From Amaricoccus sp. (GTDB lineage: Bacteria > Pseudomonadota > Alphaproteobacteria > Rhodobacterales > Rhodobacteraceae), in contig NZ_JAGOID010000020.1 in assembly GCF_017995835.1 (NCBI RefSeq), forward strand, positions 1 to 38,556: a stretch of DNA of 38,556 nucleotides, written 5' to 3'. The translations under genes and the position numbers were made by a program. The first letter of the stretch is position 1. The number at the start of each line of letters is the position of its first letter. Under the pieces are notes generated by a model that made no database searches, was not told the DNA's origin, and was given only the letters and a program-made list of their open reading frames with translations. This document shows positions 37,635 to 38,556 of this stretch, in pieces.

Positions 37635-38556
37635 ATGCGGACCGGCACGGTCATCTCCGGCCTCGGCCACGGCGCGGTCATCGCGCTCGTGATCTTCGGC
37701 CTGCCGTGGTTCCGGGCCGACGATCCCGAGCCGATCCGGGTGAGCGAGGTCAGCTTCGTCACCGACGCAGAGTTCGAGGCGGCGCAGTCCGCGGCGCGGG
37801 CCACGCCGGACCCCGAGGCCGCGCCCGAGGCGCCCGCGCCGGTGACCGAGGCCCCGGAGACGCTGCCCGAGCCGGAGCTTCCGCAGGCCGCCCCGGCGCC
37901 CGAGCCGCCCGCGCCGCCGCCGCCGGCTCCGGCCGAGGTCGCGACGCTGGAGCCGAAGTTCAATCCCGACGCGCCGCTGACGCCCGCGCCCGAGGGCGTC
38001 AGCATCGTGCCGCCAGCGCCCTCGGCCATCGTGTCGCCGCCGCGGGCGCGGCCGGTGGAGCGGATCGAGGCGACGCCGACGCCGCCGCCGCCCGAGAACG
38101 CGCGCCCCGCCGACGTGGCGACGCTGGAGCCGTCGCCCGCGCCGACGCCGGAGCCTCCGGTCGAGACCGCGCCCGTCGCCGCGCCGCCCGAGGCCGCGCC
38201 GCCCCCGCCCCCGGCGACGCCGGCGGGCCAGGTCGCCAATGCCGCCCCGCCCCGGCCGCGGCCGGACGCGTTGCGCGAGCCCCCGCGCGTGGCCGCGGCC
38301 GTGCAGCCGCAGGAGCCTGTGCGCGAGCCGGAGCCGGATCGGGTCGCCACGCCGGCGACGCCAGCGACGCCGCCCACGGCGACGCCGCCGACGCCATCGA
38401 CCCAGAGCGCCGTCGCGGCGGCGGTGGCGGCCGCGGTCGCCGAGCGCGAGGCGGCGGCGGAGGGGCAGGCGGCGGCGACCTCGCTGCCCGAGGGGCCGCC
38501 GATCACCAACGCCGAGCGCGACGGCCTGCGGCTTGCGGTGCAGCGCTGCTGGAACG
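37635..38556 (+). CDS. tolA: TolA, cut by the window end
   Basis: The first 307 codons of TolA are present. Residues about 8-26 (ISGLGHGAVIALVIFGLPWF) form the inner-membrane anchor. The long middle (about 50-285) is Pro/Ala/Glu-rich and disordered, with the phrase VATLEP occurring twice; it spans the periplasm. ITNAERDGLRLAVQRCWN at the end opens the C-terminal domain that contacts TolB, Pal and porins in other bacteria. The E. coli helical KA-rich stalk is replaced by a proline-rich one, as in many alphaproteobacteria. No stop codon lies within the window. ATG 37635 fits the family N-terminus. Confidence 0.92.
   Translation, partial: MRTGTVISGLGHGAVIALVIFGLPWFRADDPEPIRVSEVSFVTDAEFEAAQSAARATPDPEAAPEAPAPVTEAPETLPEPELPQAAPAPEPPAPPPPAPAEVATLEPKFNPDAPLTPAPEGVSIVPPAPSAIVSPPRARPVERIEATPTPPPPENARPADVATLEPSPAPTPEPPVETAPVAAPPEAAPPPPPATPAGQVANAAPPRPRPDALREPPRVAAAVQPQEPVREPEPDRVATPATPATPPTATPPTPSTQSAVAAAVAAAVAEREAAAEGQAAATSLPEGPPITNAERDGLRLAVQRCWN

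Overview
The window is chromosomal DNA of a very GC-rich alphaproteobacterium, most likely a member of the Rhodobacterales (Roseobacter/Rhodobacter group). The basis is base composition, dense packing with frequent 1-4 bp start/stop overlaps, the presence of DUF6489, DUF1269, TerB (COG4103) and COG3904 proteins that are common in this group, and alphaproteobacterial direct-repeat LexA boxes. I see no prophage, CRISPR array, rRNA or tRNA. Traces of mobile DNA are limited to one broken ISAs1-type transposase (about 1148-1500) and a duplicated ~130 bp element (5719-5851 and 14311-14441).

Layout. 20-4435: anmK (anhydromuramic acid recycling), the transposase relic, three small envelope or stress-type proteins (DUF1269, glycine-zipper lipoprotein, EF-hand protein), and an AmpH-type serine hydrolase. 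4422-8840: a HisC-like aminotransferase, a divergent HxlR regulator/QorB pair with a clear dyad between them, and an aldehyde dehydrogenase. 8916-14272: the minus-strand unit (42-aa membrane peptide, 515-aa secreted protein, xerD), divergent aroK-aroB, and an EamA transporter broken by a one-base frameshift. 14647-19123: a ferric-reductase-like flavocytochrome, a MipA/OmpV porin-like protein, a TerB protein, and a membrane-anchored GNAT overlapping moeB.

19134-22160 holds a quorum-sensing locus: an unusually long LuxR-type receptor divergent from a LuxI-type acyl-homoserine-lactone synthase, with an MFS transporter convergent to the synthase. The luxI leader carries a GAAC-N7-GAAC LexA (SOS) box overlapping the likely -10 region. 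A second such box lies in front of uvrD, about 11 kb away, and together they suggest the signal synthase belongs to the DNA-damage regulon.

22239-26997: an AlkA-type glycosylase, a carboxylesterase, an HNH protein, DsbB, a catalytically dead relative of YpfJ zinc peptidases, a cysteine-poor DUF2282 (bufferin-like) protein, a CoxG-type SRPBCC protein and DUF6489. 27117-31476: a complete carbohydrate ABC transporter (binding protein, two permeases, ATPase) with a putative LacI-type operator and an intercistronic hairpin. 31482-38556: SOS-box-uvrD, two tandem paralogous lipoproteins, ybgC, an inverted ClpP-fold periplasmic protein, and tolQ-tolR-tolA (tolA runs off the end). The inverted gene separates ybgC from tolQRA, which are contiguous in most proteobacteria.

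Function assignments rest on motifs and remembered family features; no database search was run. Start codons were chosen by Shine-Dalgarno spacing and several are TTG or GTG.
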